From contig CALGLJ010000114.1 of NCBI GenBank assembly GCA_937930235.1, forward strand, positions 1 to 38,742: a stretch of DNA of 38,742 nucleotides, given 5' to 3'. The position numbers were made by a program, and so were the translations under genes. Origin of the DNA: an uncultured Verrucomicrobiales bacterium (lineage in GTDB: Bacteria; Verrucomicrobiota; Verrucomicrobiia; Verrucomicrobiales; Akkermansiaceae). Shown piece by piece: positions 16,490 through 24,992 of the stretch (position 1 is its first letter; every line of letters begins with the position of its first letter). The notes beneath the pieces were generated by a model. The model did not search any database and was not told where the DNA came from. It saw only the letters and a list, made by a program, of their open reading frames with translations.

Positions 16490-17308
16490 GTGCCAGAATT
16501 AGCAGAAGTCGAACTCGCTCGTCGTCAATGGGCGGAGTTTCATCACGAGACAATCCTCGCCATCGAAAGTCACGGCCAGACGCGCATTTACCGAGATTGC
16601 CCCTCAGTCGCACTGCGTATCCTAAAAGGAAAAAAATTAACATCCTCGCGCACTCATGGGAAACGGATGTTCTTTACCTTTGAACCAGAATTGCACCTCG
16701 AAGTGCATCTCGGGATGACGGGTAAGCTTTACTGCGCTTCGGCGACACATGAAGCTCATCGGCACGATCACCTCATCTTTCGACTGAGTAATGCCTCCTT
16801 GGTGTTTTCAGATTATCGCCAATTTGGTCGCGTGATGTTGCATGATGTGGTGTCCCCTTGGATTGACTTTCCTCCTCAGCCTCAAGAAAGAAAATTCTCG
16901 GTGTCATACATTCAGCAAAAGCTCACTCGCCATGGTCGTAAACCCTTGAAAGGTTTTCTTCTGGATCAATCAATCTGCCCAGGCATCGGAAATTGGATGG
17001 CTGATGAGATTTGCTGGAAAATGGGCAGCCACCCTGCGACTCCCTCTGGTGAAATCAAAGCTTCAGCGATTCAAAAAGCGACCCGTTTTGTGACTTTGGG
17101 AGCTCTTAAATATATCGCAGATAAAAATTCGGGCCCCTCCACTGAGGGATTCGCTCCCGGAACTTATGTCGAACACGTTCCTCCGAAATCTTGGCTCTTC
17201 CAACATCGCTGGAAATCAGGCGGGCATTGCCCAAAATGTGGCACCGAACTGGAGCGTGCTACCATTGCGACCCGGACGACCGCATGGTGTTCTCAATGCC
17301 AAAAATAA
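16490..17308 (+). CDS. Fpg/Nei-family DNA glycosylase (plant-type formamidopyrimidine glycosylase)
   Basis: This base-excision repair enzyme removes oxidised purines and nicks the abasic site. The family needs a proline exposed at position 2 after Met removal. The frame extends up to 16448, but the only start that places the catalytic proline correctly is the GTG at 16490 (read M-PELAEVE), so I choose it: 272 residues. Other features are Glu3, the catalytic Lys in HGKRMFF (about 58), the helix-two-turn-helix GIGNWMADE (165-173), the loop Arg in ATRTTAW (about 262) and a C-terminal zinc finger (CPKC and CSQC, Cys247, 250, 267 and 270). GNWMADE resembles plant FPG proteins more than the GNIYADE of E. 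coli MutM. Substrate range is inference. Confidence 0.9.
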   Translation: MPELAEVELARRQWAEFHHETILAIESHGQTRIYRDCPSVALRILKGKKLTSSRTHGKRMFFTFEPELHLEVHLGMTGKLYCASATHEAHRHDHLIFRLSNASLVFSDYRQFGRVMLHDVVSPWIDFPPQPQERKFSVSYIQQKLTRHGRKPLKGFLLDQSICPGIGNWMADEICWKMGSHPATPSGEIKASAIQKATRFVTLGALKYIADKNSGPSTEGFAPGTYVEHVPPKSWLFQHRWKSGGHCPKCGTELERATIATRTTAWCSQCQK

Positions 17309-17320
17309 TTGATTTTTTTA

Positions 17321-17363
17321 AAAACGAAAACCGCTTGCGAAGGCTAGGCCTATTCGCAAGCGG
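17321..17363 (-). terminator. Intrinsic terminator between convergent genes
   Basis: CCGCTTGCGAA (17331-17341) and TTCGCAAGCGG (17353-17363) form an 11-bp stem; inner GGC/GCC can extend it. The A-rich run 17321-17330 gives a T-rich tail on the minus strand, so it best serves the leftward gene at 17410-17820. It could also help end the glycosylase transcript. Confidence 0.75.
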
Positions 17364-17409
17364 CACACACTAGAGAAAATGATCCATCAATGATGGCTAG
17401 GCATTCGTT

Positions 17410-17820
17410 TTACCGTCTGGAACGACTGAGCGTTTTGCTGTATCGAATTCTGACATAATATCTGAGATCTGAGAGCTGCTTTGCGGTCATGCGGCCTGAA
17501 AGTCTGCGGACATTGATTCTTTTTGCGGCGCTCACGGAGTCTTTTTTGGCAATGATTTTCTGAATCGACCTCAGATCCTTGAGTTGTTTTTTGAGAAGAG
17601 ATTGTGAGACCACTTTGCTCGCGAGTTTTGCTCGGCCGTTGTAGACTTGCTGGCCTCTTTTATATCGCTCTTGATCGATAGAACGTCTTTTGGCTCCTCC
17701 GCTGCTGCCCGCGCTGCCAGAGCTTGTAGCTCCTCCGCTGCCTCGGCTTCCACCAGAGGCGGAGGCTGATGAATAAGTGAAAAGGGAGAAGATGAGGGCG
17801 AGAATAGTAAGTTTCTTCAT
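17410..17820 (-). CDS. Small secreted basic Gly/Ser-rich protein
   Basis: This 136-residue product starts with a clear signal peptide, MKKLTILALIFSLFTYSSASA. A low-complexity Gly/Ser stretch (about 22-45) follows, then a strongly basic helical domain with many Lys and Arg, ending LSRSRR. The segment RYKRGQQVYNGRAKL resembles the start of small periplasmic c-type-like proteins found in Verrucomicrobia, but there is no CxxCH, so no heme is expected. The function is unknown. A good terminator follows the gene. It lies 22 bp after the GT-C-like gene in the same direction and may be cotranscribed with it. Confidence 0.78.
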   Translation of the reverse strand: MKKLTILALIFSLFTYSSASASGGSRGSGGATSSGSAGSSGGAKRRSIDQERYKRGQQVYNGRAKLASKVVSQSLLKKQLKDLRSIQKIIAKKDSVSAAKRINVRRLSGRMTAKQLSDLRYYVRIRYSKTLSRSRR

Positions 17821-17842
17821 AAGGGCGTTTTGTTAAGTGGAA

Positions 17843-19216
17843 TTACATATGAGAGTGAGGATCAGCAGTGGTATTCCTTTTTTTAGAATGCTTTTTCTGG
17901 ATATGAGAATTTTTTATATCCCAGAGCAGGGCGAGCATGATGCTGCCAAACTCGATTCCCTTGACCGCGAGTGGGATGGAGAAATTTTCTAGATCGTCAC
18001 GCTGAAGGTTGAGGCCGGTCATGTAGCTTAAGCTCACCACTGCCAGAGCTGTGATGGACCAACATTTTGGCCGAATGACTACGAAGGGTACCATCCAAAG
18101 AAGATACCAAGGGTTAATCACAGGGGAAAATAAGAAGAAGCACGCATACACCACATCTAAGGGCGCTGGTACGGGGTCTTTCCGATATTGTTTCCACCAA
18201 AACCATATGACCAATGTTCCGTAACAGAGCGCGAAGACGGTGAGAGCTGCCAGTCGTGCGAATTGAGATGGTAAGGCCGATCTCAGGAGCGAATATCCGG
18301 CAGCATTGAATTCCCAGTCTCCAGCCATGGCGCTGGTACTCGTCCACCCAGCATTACTTCCCTGAAGAAGGAAGGGGAGGTAAAGTAAGCTCATGACGCC
18401 AGCGAGAATGGCTGATTGTAAGGGCCAGTTTTTCCATTTAAGAGCAAAGGGCACGGCAAGGATGGCAAAGATCTTTGAGGCGATGGCCCATCCTAAAAAT
18501 AATGCAGAACGATATGATTTACCTTGGGTCATGGAGACGAGCGCGAAGGTAAGAAAGGCCACACCGATGATGTCGGGATGTGCTTGAAAGGATGTTTCAA
18601 AAACCATCAAGGGGCACCAGGCTGCGAAGAGGAATTGTTTCCGGGAGGTGATCTTGAAAAGGGCGAAGAGCATCATGGCTTCCGCTAAGACAAAGAGGAT
18701 TTTGAGTCCCCAAAGTTTTGCCGGCCAGAGATACCAACTCATGAGAAAGACAACTTCCAGAGGAGGTCCGTAGAGGGTGGGGTAATCGGGGTGATTAATC
18801 TGGCCTAAGACCTCATTGAGCTTTTCGGGGACATCGGGGTCGCCAAAGAAATCGAAAGGGGTTCCGGTGTAGGGATCACCAGATTCAGCGAATCGGTAAC
18901 CGTCCCAGAGGAAACGGAAATAGTCATCCTCGTACGTGGGAAGTGCTAAGATGCCTGCGAGACGAAAAAGAACGGCCCAGAAAATAATGCTACGGAGTGA
19001 AACTTTGAGGCCTTTTTTAAAGAAAAGAAAGAGGAGGCTGAGCCAGGGGATGGTCAGTAAAAGGTAAAAGATGTTGAGGTCCAGAGACTCTCCTGTCTCT
19101 CGCCCTTTCCATGCGAGAATGCCGTAGGAGACCAGAGAGAGCAGTCCAAGTGCATGCAGGCCCCACGATGGGGGATTTATTTCCGAGCGTTCTTTTTCAC
19201 GACTCAACTGACTCAT
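17843..19216 (-). CDS. Polytopic GT-C-like membrane glycosyltransferase
   Basis: This 457-residue membrane protein has about 11-12 hydrophobic helices. After the second or third helix comes the acidic motif YEDDYFRFLWDGYRF (about 95-109), then SGDPYTGTPF and NHPDYPTLYGPP, all typical of polyprenyl-phosphate-sugar-dependent GT-C enzymes of the GT87/DUF2029 group. Such enzymes add mannose or another sugar to lipid or envelope acceptors on the outer face of the inner membrane. The acidic pair corresponds to the usual catalytic/metal loop. The start is the ATG at 19216. It lies 76 bp downstream of the giant CxxCH gene. The sugar and acceptor cannot be told from the sequence. Confidence 0.8.
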   Translation of the reverse strand: MSQLSREKERSEINPPSWGLHALGLLSLVSYGILAWKGRETGESLDLNIFYLLLTIPWLSLLFLFFKKGLKVSLRSIIFWAVLFRLAGILALPTYEDDYFRFLWDGYRFAESGDPYTGTPFDFFGDPDVPEKLNEVLGQINHPDYPTLYGPPLEVVFLMSWYLWPAKLWGLKILFVLAEAMMLFALFKITSRKQFLFAAWCPLMVFETSFQAHPDIIGVAFLTFALVSMTQGKSYRSALFLGWAIASKIFAILAVPFALKWKNWPLQSAILAGVMSLLYLPFLLQGSNAGWTSTSAMAGDWEFNAAGYSLLRSALPSQFARLAALTVFALCYGTLVIWFWWKQYRKDPVPAPLDVVYACFFLFSPVINPWYLLWMVPFVVIRPKCWSITALAVVSLSYMTGLNLQRDDLENFSIPLAVKGIEFGSIMLALLWDIKNSHIQKKHSKKRNTTADPHSHM

Positions 19217-19292
19217 AGCCGTTGATAAGAAACAGATCGCCCCGAAAAATTCCGGCGCAGAATGGTCGAGCGCCGGAAGGGGTCAGAATTTG

Positions 19293-22200
19293 TTACTCTT
19301 TTTTCTCGGGCTGAGGGAATGGGTGTTCCTTGAGAAGCTCTTCGGCGGAGTAGAAGGTGGTCCGATCTTTCGTTGCTTCACGGATTTTTTCAACGAGTTT
19401 GGCTTCGATCGGGGCGCCTTCGTTCCCCCAGCTATTTCTCACGTAAGTGAGAACAGATGCCACCTCTTGGTCGGTGAGCATGGCTCCTACCGCCGTCATT
19501 GGGGGGACACCATTTTGTGGATCAAAGATCACTCCATTCACGTCAATTTTACCCCAGAGTCCATGGAGTGTGAGTTTGATCAGGCGTTCGACATCTCCGG
19601 TGACCCATTCGTTTTTGGTGAGGGGAGGGTAGACTCCTTTGAGTCCATTACCATCTGGTTGATGGCAGGTGGCGCAGGAGCCTTCCTTTTTGAAAACCGT
19701 AAGACCTTCAGAGTAAGCTTTCTTGAAATCTTTGTCGCTTGCGTATTTTTTACGCCGAGAAGGAGTCAGGCTACTTTGGCGAACTTCTTTTCCAGGGAGA
19801 CGATGTTTGAGGAGGAGGTCGAGATCGGAGATCGCGTAAGATTCGGTCTTGAGCAGTTTATTGACTTCCGGCTTGAGAAGATGGAGTGCAGAATTGAGAG
19901 CATTATTGATCCAGCGTCCGCGGTCATTGGATGCGACGTTGAGGAGAATTTTTGCTCCCATTTCCCCTCCAAGCCAGGAAGCTGCAGTGAGCGCTTCGAT
20001 GCGGACTTTCGCTTCGGGGTCATTGGCGGCTCGCAGGAGATAATTTTCAGGTTTTTCCAAAGTCAACAATGAGTGTCGGACGACTCTGACAGCGGCAGCT
20101 CTCACTCGAGCGTCTTTGGCCGAGAGGCATTTTTCTAACAGGTTTGTTGGAATTTTTTGATGGCCCCATGTGGCCCATAACGCCTCGAGAAGGAGTCGGT
20201 CAATGGCCTCATGAGCGGTGGCAAATTTCTTTGCATACGCGATGACCGCTTGAGGGTCTCTCCATCTGAGTTCGCGGTGGGAACGCTTTCGAGTTCGGAG
20301 TTCTGGTAGTTTTAAATTCTCAAAAAGTTGCTCGATGGAAGCTCCATGAATCTGGGGAGGGGTGACCAGAGGGCGGGAGGGGTAAGTGACGCGATAGATC
20401 CGACCATATTTTGATGAACGGTTGGGATCGCGGCTAGAGTGCTGCATGTGGCCGATGAGGGTATTGTGCCAGTCGAGAAAATAGAGTGAGCCGTCAGGTG
20501 CAAATTCCAGATCTGCGGGACGGAAATTTCCATCACTTGATTCGACGAGATGTTGGGAAAATTTTCCCTGAAGAGCGGGGCCATCATTTTCAAATTTGAG
20601 TTGGACTAAGCCACGCAATCCAATGGTGTTCCCATAGAGATAGTCGCCTTGGACATCATCTGGGAAGTGTGAGGATGAGATGATTTCACTGCCAGAAGTT
20701 GGGCGGACGCGATATTCGTAGTTAAACTTCCCAACTTTTGGCATTTCTGCTCCGTGAGGCATTTTAATCCCCATCCCGCCCATCCAGTAGTGGTGCCCTC
20801 CGGAAGCGTCGTTCAGAATGTTCTGGCCATATTCATCGTGGACGATTCCCCATGGGTTGGAGAGATCGAACTGGCAGACTCGTTCTAGTAACCAAGTTTT
20901 ATGATCAAAGCGCCATACTCCGCCATCGGTCATGCGCTGAGGACCGTGGGGGGTCTCAACTTGTGAATGAAGAAAGCGGCCTTCGAGCATGAAGAGTCCT
21001 CCGCCATTGTCGGTTTCAAAAGTGGAGAAAGAGTGGTGAGAGTCATGAGGATCGAAGCCATCAAGGAGGTATTCCCGCTTGTCTGCTCGCAGATCGCCAT
21101 CGGTATCTGAGAGCAGGACTAAACGGGAGCCTTCGGTGAGATAGATTTGATTTTCTCCGGCGAAATCAAAACCAATCGGAATGGAGAGACCATCAGCCCA
21201 GACGATTTCCTGATCTGCACGGCCATCACCAGTGGTGTCTTGATAGATGAGGATTTTATCGTTCGGTTTCGGATCTCCGGGGCGATAGTGCGGATAACTC
21301 GGCATGGTGGAGACCCAGAGGCGACCTTGATTATCAAATTGCATTTGCATCGGGTTCCCAAGGTTTGGAAATTCTTTTTCGGTGGCGAAGGTTTCAATCT
21401 GATAGCCTTCAGGTACAGTGATGGTGGAAAGGGCCTCGGCCTCATCGAGATATGTTAAGGAGCCACTTTTTTTACTGCGACCTCTATAGTTACTTTTGAT
21501 TTTAGAGAGGGGGCGAGTCGTCATTGGGAAGTCGACTTTGGTATCACGAGCCGTGGCCCAAATCTTTTGATCTCCAAGGACGGTGAGTTGTCTCACCTTT
21601 TCGATTTCCTCTGGATAGTTGACATTCCCGTAGGGTGCCCAGCGGCCACCATAGACGTGGACGCCATTGACGACCCGATAGTCATTGCGCCAGAACCAGT
21701 TTTTTTCTGCAACGGCTTCGACAAGTTTTGGAGAGGGGGATTTGGAAGGTTCTGTCAAAAAGAGATTTTTGAAGATCTTACTCGAGAGTTTTTCGTACCC
21801 CTGATCGTTGAGGTGGACTCCATTGATGGTGTGCCCTTGCCAGTTGTTCGTGATTTTAAAAAGATCGAGACAAGGTGTTTTTTTTCTTTTCGCAACATTG
21901 CGAATGACTTCGGAATATGCGGCTAAGAGCTTATTGCGCTCAGGATCTTCCGTTTGAGTTGGAGTTGCGATGACGAGTCGGGCCGCGTGCGTTCCGTTGT
22001 AGCCTTGTGCGAAGGTATGATCAACAAAGGCTGCGAGTTCTTTGCGGAAATTTTCAAGTCCCTCCATTTCGGCGAATGATTCATTAAAGCCGAAGAACGC
22101 GACAATGGTGTCGGCTTGCAGGATGGTGAGCCATTCGTCAGGAGAGGGGTAGTGGCCTTTGCCTAAGTGCCTCCTGATATCCGGACGATATTTTTTTCCT

Positions 22201-23591
22201 TCAGGGAAGGCCCAGGGCTCATCGCGGCCTGCTTCGGGCCGGTAGGCTGGCGTGTGGCCGGGAAATCCCATATTCCTGAAGGTGAGGTTGTGAGCAGGAA
22301 AGTTGGCGTGTAGAAGAGGTTCGAAGTGGTTGTAAAAGAGCATCCGCTCGGCGAGTGAGTTCCCGAGAAAGACAATGGATTCTCCTCGAGCTGGCGTGAC
22401 TGGCAGGGATACAGCCCCTCTGCGTTTAGATTTGAGCGGAGTGGGCTGATAAAACTTTGGGCGTTCCTTGCTTTTTTGCTGCTGTTGAACAGAGGTGATG
22501 GTGGAGATGATTTTCGGACCTGGAATGGGAGCATACTTGGCGCTCTTATTTTTTTTTGCCTGTTCCCATTGTTTGCGATTTCGCTCGATCATCACGCTGG
22601 CTTTCTCACCGATCATCGGGGATTTGCCATACTGGAAGTCAGCAGGTTTCAGGTTGAGTTTCTTAAAGTAGTCAGCCTTTTTAAAGAACTGAAAGCGTGA
22701 GGGTTCGAAGGGATCGACATAAGATACGTCAGCTTTTGGAGGAACCGGTAGACCTGTGAAATGAAATGCGGTGTTAATGAAAAGACGACGGAGACCTTCA
22801 TTATCGAGATCGCAAGAAGAGCCCATGGTGGAACACACTGCGGTGCCTTCCTTCCCTTGAGGAGTTTTGTATTTTCGGAGCCAGATGGCGGGTTGAGGTG
22901 ATTTTCCTTTGAGGTCGGGCGATGGGCTGAGAGATTCGGTGACGATGCCGTGCACGAGAATTTCCGCGTTTTGTTCATTAACGCGGCGCACTCCGTAGAC
23001 ATCACTTTCCGCGAAAATATCAGCTACTCCATTGAGGATCGGATGCTTTGCATGAGCGGCATTGATTTCTCCTCGGCAGCCTTGAGCGCCATGACGGCCG
23101 TAGTGCCCGGCCCATCCTTCTCCTAGGATATTGGGGCCGAAGTTGCTCCAATCAATTCCTGCGAGTTGATTTTTTTTCGTTCTAAATCCATGGGTCGAAG
23201 TTCGAAAGCCAAAGATCGGTTTTCCCGCAAGAAGGTAATCGGCCAGTGGTTGAAGCTGCTCATCGGGGAGGTTGCGAAAACGTAGGCCCAAGATGACAAA
23301 ATCAGCCGAGGCGAGAACGTCCATGCCAGGGATGTTTTTTTGAGCATTCGGGTCGATGAAGTGCCCCTCGGGATTGATGGAGAAGAGGACGGTCGTTTTG
23401 AATCCGTGATGTTTCGACAGAATTTTCGCCAGCATCGGGCAGGACTCTTCGGACCGGTACTCTTCGTCCCCAGCGATGAAAACAATATGTTTGCCGTTCC
23501 CTGCTTTGCCAGGAGTGCCTGGGAAGGTCAGAGCTGCTTGTTTTGCTCCAGCGGACAGCGTGATGAGAAAGAGAAAGAGAAGGAGTTTCAT
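19293..23591 (-). CDS. Giant secreted ThuA-SGNH-beta-propeller-HEAT-cytochrome c protein (PVC-type CxxCH)
   Basis: From the ATG at 23591 (MKLLLFLFLITLSAGA, a signal peptide; a GTG nine codons upstream is less likely) the product is 1432 residues. In order: a ThuA-like/glutamine-amidotransferase-fold domain (about 34-285; GDEEYRSEE, FVILGLRFRNLP, FGFRTSTHGF); a SGNH/GDSL hydrolase (about 403-612; GNSLAER, GFNESF, catalytic Asp/His region NGVHLND); a PVC-type sorbosone-dehydrogenase-like propeller (about 716-1070; GRLWVSTMPSYP, LSDTDGDLRAD); HEAT-like helical repeats (about 1130-1250); and a cytochrome c domain with CATCH (1306-1310) and VPPMTAVG as a likely Met ligand. Parts are known in Planctomycetes and Verrucomicrobia as periplasmic carbohydrate-degradation proteins. 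It probably couples sugar or ester processing to electron transfer; the substrate is unknown. Confidence 0.88.
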   Translation of the reverse strand: MKLLLFLFLITLSAGAKQAALTFPGTPGKAGNGKHIVFIAGDEEYRSEESCPMLAKILSKHHGFKTTVLFSINPEGHFIDPNAQKNIPGMDVLASADFVILGLRFRNLPDEQLQPLADYLLAGKPIFGFRTSTHGFRTKKNQLAGIDWSNFGPNILGEGWAGHYGRHGAQGCRGEINAAHAKHPILNGVADIFAESDVYGVRRVNEQNAEILVHGIVTESLSPSPDLKGKSPQPAIWLRKYKTPQGKEGTAVCSTMGSSCDLDNEGLRRLFINTAFHFTGLPVPPKADVSYVDPFEPSRFQFFKKADYFKKLNLKPADFQYGKSPMIGEKASVMIERNRKQWEQAKKNKSAKYAPIPGPKIISTITSVQQQQKSKERPKFYQPTPLKSKRRGAVSLPVTPARGESIVFLGNSLAERMLFYNHFEPLLHANFPAHNLTFRNMGFPGHTPAYRPEAGRDEPWAFPEGKKYRPDIRRHLGKGHYPSPDEWLTILQADTIVAFFGFNESFAEMEGLENFRKELAAFVDHTFAQGYNGTHAARLVIATPTQTEDPERNKLLAAYSEVIRNVAKRKKTPCLDLFKITNNWQGHTINGVHLNDQGYEKLSSKIFKNLFLTEPSKSPSPKLVEAVAEKNWFWRNDYRVVNGVHVYGGRWAPYGNVNYPEEIEKVRQLTVLGDQKIWATARDTKVDFPMTTRPLSKIKSNYRGRSKKSGSLTYLDEAEALSTITVPEGYQIETFATEKEFPNLGNPMQMQFDNQGRLWVSTMPSYPHYRPGDPKPNDKILIYQDTTGDGRADQEIVWADGLSIPIGFDFAGENQIYLTEGSRLVLLSDTDGDLRADKREYLLDGFDPHDSHHSFSTFETDNGGGLFMLEGRFLHSQVETPHGPQRMTDGGVWRFDHKTWLLERVCQFDLSNPWGIVHDEYGQNILNDASGGHHYWMGGMGIKMPHGAEMPKVGKFNYEYRVRPTSGSEIISSSHFPDDVQGDYLYGNTIGLRGLVQLKFENDGPALQGKFSQHLVESSDGNFRPADLEFAPDGSLYFLDWHNTLIGHMQHSSRDPNRSSKYGRIYRVTYPSRPLVTPPQIHGASIEQLFENLKLPELRTRKRSHRELRWRDPQAVIAYAKKFATAHEAIDRLLLEALWATWGHQKIPTNLLEKCLSAKDARVRAAAVRVVRHSLLTLEKPENYLLRAANDPEAKVRIEALTAASWLGGEMGAKILLNVASNDRGRWINNALNSALHLLKPEVNKLLKTESYAISDLDLLLKHRLPGKEVRQSSLTPSRRKKYASDKDFKKAYSEGLTVFKKEGSCATCHQPDGNGLKGVYPPLTKNEWVTGDVERLIKLTLHGLWGKIDVNGVIFDPQNGVPPMTAVGAMLTDQEVASVLTYVRNSWGNEGAPIEAKLVEKIREATKDRTTFYSAEELLKEHPFPQPEKKE

Positions 23592-23842
23592 GAGTGGATG
23601 AGGGAGCAAAGAGCTCACAGCGAGTTACAGGTTGCAATGAGAATTTCTTTCATTTGCGACAAAAATGATCTTTTTGGTATTCCATAAGAATGTGTGCAGA
23701 TCAAGAGAGTGAATTTTTAGAATCTTCGCGAAAGTGAACCTCCCATTGGCTGAGGTTTTTACATTGATTTGTGCGTCTACGAGTCGCTGTGTGGACGGGG
23801 AAATCAGACAATTTTAAATTTAGAGGTTGACTTAAAATGAAA

Positions 23843-23860
23843 TTTCAATAATTACTGAAA
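23843..23860. promoter_or_regulatory. Operator copy 1, upstream of the GbsR-type regulator
   Basis: TTTCAATAATTACTGAAA differs in one base from the perfect palindrome at 24420-24437. It ends four bases before the regulator ATG, so a protein bound here would cover the transcription start or ribosome-binding region. TTGACT (23827-23832) and AATAAT (23847-23852) are promoter-like, though only 14 bp apart. It is the likely autoregulation site. Confidence 0.65.
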
Positions 23861-23864
23861 ATAG

Positions 23865-24389
23865 ATGAGCGAAAAAGCCACCACAAATCTTCAAAGCATC
23901 CGTGATGAGTTCGTCGCGCAGTGGGGGATTATGGGAACCCAGTGGGGGATTAATCGGACCATGGCTCAGATTCACGCTCTTCTCATGACCTCTCCCGAGC
24001 CGCTCAGCACGGACGAAGTGATGGATGAGCTTACGATTAGCCGGGGGAATGCTCATACGAATTTGAAAGAACTCGTTGGTTGGGGCTTGATCCGCATTCT
24101 GACGAAAAAAGGAGAGCGCAAAGAATTCTTCGAAGCAGAGAAAGATGTCTGGGAGATGTTCCGACGGATCTGCCAAGAGAGAAAACGACGCGAGATCGAT
24201 CCTGCTCTCGCGGTGTTGACCCGCTGTAAGGAAGAGACTGAGGGAATGGACTCTGCTGAAGCGATGGCCTTTAATAGCCAAATGAAAGAGCTGGAAGAAT
24301 TTGTCAGCTTCGGAGCAAAAATGAGCGAACGCGTCGGGGGAATGCAGCACGGGAAGGCGATGCAACTTGCAATGAAACTGTTTGGATAA
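23865..24389 (+). CDS. GbsR/MarR-family transcriptional regulator
   Basis: This 174-residue regulator has the winged-helix signature of the GbsR subgroup: QWGINRTMAQIHALL (about 26-40), PLSTDEVMDEL, SRGNAHTNLKELVGWGLIR and a C-terminal helical region. Family members include repressors of choline/betaine genes. In PVC and Bacteroidetes genomes similar proteins sit beside membrane-protein genes. No Shine-Dalgarno precedes the ATG; the transcript may be nearly leaderless. A 13-base direct repeat (CAGTGGGGGATTA at 23919 and 23940) doubles the motif QWGI. The two matching palindromes flanking the gene make it the probable regulator of itself and of the operon that follows. Confidence 0.9.
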   Translation: MSEKATTNLQSIRDEFVAQWGIMGTQWGINRTMAQIHALLMTSPEPLSTDEVMDELTISRGNAHTNLKELVGWGLIRILTKKGERKEFFEAEKDVWEMFRRICQERKRREIDPALAVLTRCKEETEGMDSAEAMAFNSQMKELEEFVSFGAKMSERVGGMQHGKAMQLAMKLFG

Positions 24390-24419
24390 AGACGAAGGCT
24401 AAAAAATTTTCCGCAAAAC

Positions 24420-24437
24420 TTTCAGTAATTACTGAAA
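24420..24437. promoter_or_regulatory. Operator copy 2, upstream of the DCC-family gene
   Basis: TTTCAGTAATTACTGAAA is a perfect 18-bp palindrome 28 bp before the ATG of the DCC-family gene and 30 bp after the regulator stop. It matches copy 1 at 17 of 18 positions and overlaps a possible -35 element. Repression by the GbsR-type protein is the simple reading. Confidence 0.72.
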
Positions 24438-24458
24438 AAACAAATCAAACAATATAGA
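24429..24458 (+). promoter_or_regulatory. Possible promoter of the DCC-acyltransferase operon
   Basis: TTACTG (24429-24434), an 18-bp spacer and TATAGA (24453-24458) lie so that transcription would start at or just before the ATG at 24466. The -35 element is inside the operator. No Shine-Dalgarno is present, so a leaderless message is possible. Confidence 0.4.
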
Positions 24459-24465
24459 AAAAGCA

Positions 24466-24951
24466 ATGAAGCTACCAATACACGTTAAAGAGATCGAAGT
24501 GTTCTACGATGGCCGGTGTGGGATGTGCTGTACTTTTCATGAGTGGGTTCAGGCTCAGGAACGAGCTTTTGTGATTCAGATGATCCCATATCAGTCAGAG
24601 CATGCGAAGGATGTCTTCCCAGGGCTCAGTGAGCTGGATCCGGCCCGAGAAATGGTCGTGCGAACTTGGGAGGGTGACATTTATCGTGGGGCTGAAGCTT
24701 GGGTGTGGTGCCTCTATAGCTGCGCGAATTACCGCGGAATCGCACAGCGTTTGGCGGGGCCGATGATGTTACCGTTAGCGATGCGGGCTTGTCGTCTTCT
24801 GGCAGCGAATCGCCGTGGTTTGAGCAAAGTATTTTTCCGCAAAAAAGATCAAGAGGTACGAAAAACCTTACACCAAATGAAGGCTCCGCGCTGTGTGGAT
24901 GATGTTTGCGAAAAAGATCAAGACGAATGGCGAGAGGAACTCATGCGCTGA
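24466..24951 (+). CDS. DCC-family (DUF393) thiol-disulfide oxidoreductase-like protein
   Basis: This 161-residue protein carries the DCC signature VFYDGRCGMCC (12-22) with the C-x2-C pair Cys18 and Cys21. It also has later family residues PYQSEHAKDVFPGLS and GAEAWVWCL, with a C-terminal helix. Members have a thioredoxin-like fold and are annotated as thiol-disulfide oxidoreductases; real substrates are mostly unknown. An extra C-terminal pair, CVDDVC, is visible. It has no signal peptide, so it is probably cytoplasmic or membrane-associated. It is the first structural gene after the regulator and follows operator copy 2. Confidence 0.9.
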   Translation: MKLPIHVKEIEVFYDGRCGMCCTFHEWVQAQERAFVIQMIPYQSEHAKDVFPGLSELDPAREMVVRTWEGDIYRGAEAWVWCLYSCANYRGIAQRLAGPMMLPLAMRACRLLAANRRGLSKVFFRKKDQEVRKTLHQMKAPRCVDDVCEKDQDEWREELMR

Positions 24952-24992
24952 AGCATTTTTTAAATCTCAATAAAAAGAAAGGAACAAAACCA

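Noticed and set aside
19290-20072. 260-residue plus-strand frame opposite the giant CxxCH protein
   Set aside because: It lies antisense to the HEAT/cytochrome part of a well-supported gene and has no recognisable features.
23737-23760. AACCTC/GAGGTT hairpin followed by T residues between divergent genes
   Set aside because: It resembles a small terminator, but no rightward gene ends before it; a leader role for the regulator is possible but unsupported.
24906-24992. N-terminal extension of the small membrane protein into the DCC gene
   Set aside because: The extension is basic and unlike a membrane-protein start, and a good ribosome-binding site precedes the internal ATG at 24993.
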